A model generated the notes under the pieces. The model worked only from the letters and a program-made list of their open reading frames with translations. It ran no database searches and was not told the origin of the DNA. This document shows, piece by piece, positions 61,952-64,000 of a stretch of DNA of 64,000 nt. The translations under genes were made by a program, and so were the position numbers. This stretch comes from Agaribacillus aureus. GTDB taxonomy: Bacteria; Bacteroidota; Bacteroidia; Cytophagales; Cyclobacteriaceae. Numbering within the stretch: the stretch's first letter is position 1; the number at the start of each line of letters is the position of its first letter. The DNA is taken from contig JAUJEB010000001.1 in the NCBI GenBank assembly GCA_030442055.1, positions 3,038,001-3,102,000 on the forward strand. The letters run 5' to 3'.

Positions 61952-62245
61952 ATGAATAATACAGTTATGCAAAAAGAAAGTTCAAAAGTAACTGTGGGAG
62001 GCATCATTTTTTATATGGAAGCTGCCGGTATTGACTTGTTAACAAGGTATATGGCATATCCAGAAGTCATGGCTGAAAAAAGCGCCCACGAAAATCATTT
62101 GGCAGAAGCATTTCTAAGAATGTTGGAGAAAAACAGGGAGATAATCACTTCCCGGGATTTGATCAAAATCCTCAATAATTGTCGTAAAAGACTTCAGCAC
62201 ATTCATCGGAAAAGGGAAATTGCCTGTGATTTAGGAGTAATCTAA
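61952..62245 (+). CDS. Small hypothetical protein
   Basis: A 97-aa soluble, mainly helical protein with segments VGGIIFYMEAAGIDLLTRYM and FLRMLEKNREIITSRDLIKI. No family is recognised. A basic cluster near the end (NCRKRLQHIHRKREIA) could bind nucleic acid. It forms a single-gene unit. Confidence 0.6.
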   Translation: MNNTVMQKESSKVTVGGIIFYMEAAGIDLLTRYMAYPEVMAEKSAHENHLAEAFLRMLEKNREIITSRDLIKILNNCRKRLQHIHRKREIACDLGVI

Positions 62246-62288
62246 ACAATGCGCTCCAATCGGTTTTTTTAATTTGTCAGCTCCCGTG

Positions 62289-62831
62289 TCACAATAATTC
62301 TACCAGGTTATAAAAATCAAACATGGTGATCCTAAAAGCTTCTTTAGCTTCTTTGGAGGCTAAAAGGGGTCTTTTTTTGCCATTTTCAAGATAGTAAATA
62401 TCGTACCCCTTCAAGATATACCCATAAATAGTGCTGGCCAGGGTAAATTGTGAATTTTTATCCTTCAGGTCAAATGCGACACTGCCTTCGGCCCCTTCCT
62501 TTTCATCCTCCCAAACCAGGGTAACCGCCTGTTCACCAGCCAGCAGCTTACCGGGTTCGATTAAAACATAGGCCTGGTCAAGGCGCCAGTTTAAAATTAT
62601 GGCTACATTTAAAGCCGTGGAGTCGGCAATTGTCGCATTGCTTTTGATCCTGAATATTTCCAGCTTGGCAGCTTGATTTTCCTCCCTATCATAGTACAAT
62701 GCTCTCACATTTTTAAAAAATAGCTCAGAGGGGTCGGTCGTGTCAAATTGCGGTTTGCGTGGATCAATTATTTTTTTGTTGTCAACGGCGCATTGAACCA
62801 ATAACAGGCAATTCACCATTAACCACATCAT
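62289..62831 (-). CDS. Lipoprotein of unknown function
   Basis: About 180 aa from the ATG at 62831, which gives a short lipoprotein signal MMWLMVNCLLLVQC (lipobox LVQC). An ATG at 62870 would add 13 hydrophilic residues before the signal, which makes it less likely. The mature part contains FFKNVRALYYDREEN, ALNVAIILNWRLDQAYVLIE and VAFDLKDKNSQFTLASTIYG, suggesting a beta-rich domain. I recognise no family. It is followed downstream by no related gene. Confidence 0.65.
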   Translation of the reverse strand: MMWLMVNCLLLVQCAVDNKKIIDPRKPQFDTTDPSELFFKNVRALYYDREENQAAKLEIFRIKSNATIADSTALNVAIILNWRLDQAYVLIEPGKLLAGEQAVTLVWEDEKEGAEGSVAFDLKDKNSQFTLASTIYGYILKGYDIYYLENGKKRPLLASKEAKEAFRITMFDFYNLVELL

Positions 62832-62952
62832 TTTAGAAAATTGAACAGTAATTTTCGTAATGTTATCCATCGGTGAAATATAAATAAAAATTGGATGATA
62901 TATTTAATTCCCGGCTGCCAGGTCGGGAATTAAATACTGTTAAACTGCAAAC

Positions 62953-63831
62953 TCAGGTTTGGGCCAGAGCAGGAAATTTAAAGGTTAGCTCCTTCAGCGG
63001 GAAATCCCCCCTGACAAATAGTGGGGATTCCATCTCACATGCCAAAATCTGAAAATCCATATCCAGCAGATCGGGTGTAAAATGGCAGACCATCCGGTCA
63101 GTACCCTGAGGCAAAATATTTGGCAATACCGTTTTGAAAGAAAACGAATCAGTGCTTAGAATATCAAACAAATGCCAGGTATTTCCATCGGCTTCTGCAA
63201 TAAATATCAGGTCGTTTTCTTCCAGATACCAAATACATTCCCCAAAATAATAAATTAAATGCCACAGCAGTATATGATCGTAATTGTGAGCTCCAAAAAC
63301 TTTGGTCAGTGGCAATCTGTTTCCGGTCATTCTTCTCAGGAGTTCAAAATCCTTTTTATCGTTTAAATCCAATTGCCGGGCACAAGGTGACGATTCAATA
63401 CCCAAAATATCCGTCTGGAATAAGCACTCCCGGACAGCCTTAAACCCAAATTTTGGATAAAAATCCAACACAGACTCATTAGCAAACAGAAACACCAATT
63501 CCGCTTCCGCATCGCACACTTCCAATACAGTTTCCATCAGTTGCCTGCTGAGACCCCGGTTTCGATATTCCGGCAGAGTACCAACCGTAGCCAGCTGTAT
63601 TCCTTTGACCGGATTACCTTCTAAATATAATTCCATGGTAGAAAAGGAAACATTAGCGACAAGTTGCCGACCATCGCCAAAAGAGTAGGGTTTATAATAA
63701 TTACTCCATGCCCCCTTCAGATACCATTGTTTAAAATCGGCGCCATATAAGGCTTTAGGGGTAAATTCAAAAAACTGGTCTCTAAGTTTTTGGTCGTTTT
63801 TATAGTCTTTATAAAATTTTAATGATGACAT
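62953..63831 (-). CDS. GNAT-family N-acetyltransferase
   Basis: A 292-aa protein with an N-terminal GNAT domain. The acetyl-CoA loop is in LPEYRNRGLSRQLMETVLE (the Q/RxxGxG/A-like RNRGLS), preceded by strand IQLATVGT and followed by FLFANESVLDFYPKFGFKAV. The C-terminal half (residues 150-292) is a second domain without recognised motif, as in the larger Eis-like or two-domain GNATs. The acetylated substrate is unknown. A single-gene unit near the right edge. Confidence 0.87.
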   Translation of the reverse strand: MSSLKFYKDYKNDQKLRDQFFEFTPKALYGADFKQWYLKGAWSNYYKPYSFGDGRQLVANVSFSTMELYLEGNPVKGIQLATVGTLPEYRNRGLSRQLMETVLEVCDAEAELVFLFANESVLDFYPKFGFKAVRECLFQTDILGIESSPCARQLDLNDKKDFELLRRMTGNRLPLTKVFGAHNYDHILLWHLIYYFGECIWYLEENDLIFIAEADGNTWHLFDILSTDSFSFKTVLPNILPQGTDRMVCHFTPDLLDMDFQILACEMESPLFVRGDFPLKELTFKFPALAQT

Positions 63832-64000
63832 ATTTATTCGAATTTTAATTTAATAATAATGATCACTGGCTGGACAGGGTTATTTTGGCCAGCAGCTTCT
63901 TAATTATCATTTTGTTGAATGATGAGTACCCCCGATAAGAATCACCATGTAGCCAGATCAGGTCGATCCGACTAAAGGAAATTATCTGTTGATCACAGAG

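Noticed and set aside
1-64000. CRISPR arrays, insertion sequences, prophage genes, tRNA and rRNA
   Set aside because: None was recognised by reading both strands. Small tRNA genes could be missed without a search tool.

Overview
The window reads as chromosomal DNA of an AT-rich member of the Bacteroidota, most likely the Cytophagales. Three things support this. Several genes have the promoter form TTTG-N19-21-TAnnTTTG. There are almost no strong Shine-Dalgarno sequences. The gene families are typical of the group: YfiR/DUF4154, DUF4407, DUF1684, a PadR regulator beside an FtsX-type permease with a prefix domain, bactofilin, and a coiled-coil/ZapA/RNase Y operon. No tRNA, rRNA, CRISPR array, insertion sequence or prophage was recognised.

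Layout. 1-1.1 kb: partial CobW-type GTPase, then hisI and yidD. 1.6-4.5 kb: an ArsR regulator behind two palindromes, with small SRPBCC, VOC and reductase genes, some of them decayed. 4.8-7.1 kb: ADP-ribosylglycohydrolase-like lipoprotein plus a sugar-kinase-like phosphotransferase. 7.2-10.2 kb: PadR regulator with an FtsX-type permease. 10.4-12.6 kb: a ParDE pair with a frameshifted toxin and a DUF418 gene of foreign composition. 12.7-19.1 kb: tautomerase/SDR/aldehyde dehydrogenase operon with a Crp-like regulator, then AraC, cytochrome c and MDR oxidoreductase. 19.4-31.7 kb: housekeeping and hypothetical genes (thiL, mce, iscA type, purF, lepB, sucD). 31.8-38.5 kb: rny, zapA, coiled-coil protein, pheT, radC, rpsT. 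38.6-40.5 kb: phospholipase C-like protein and pirin.

40.57-46.37 kb is the most interesting part: a sulfur-assimilation gene set in one direction. The order is a consensus promoter, a SAM-I riboswitch, a 38-residue leader ORF ending in seven Cys codons in a row, a ferredoxin, metZ, a second Cys-rich leader ORF followed by a complete attenuator (antiterminator and U-tailed terminator), a siroheme sulfite reductase, cobA, and an APS reductase (cysH). This implies sensing of both end products, S-adenosylmethionine by the riboswitch and cysteine by leader translation, within one transcript.

46.5-64 kb: trmH-like, mutS, DUF1028, three YfiR-like genes (one shortened), a HAMP-GAF-PAS sensor without an output domain, SDR, tag, prfA, a beta-helix lipoprotein, YjbQ, bactofilin, small hypothetical proteins and a GNAT acetyltransferase.
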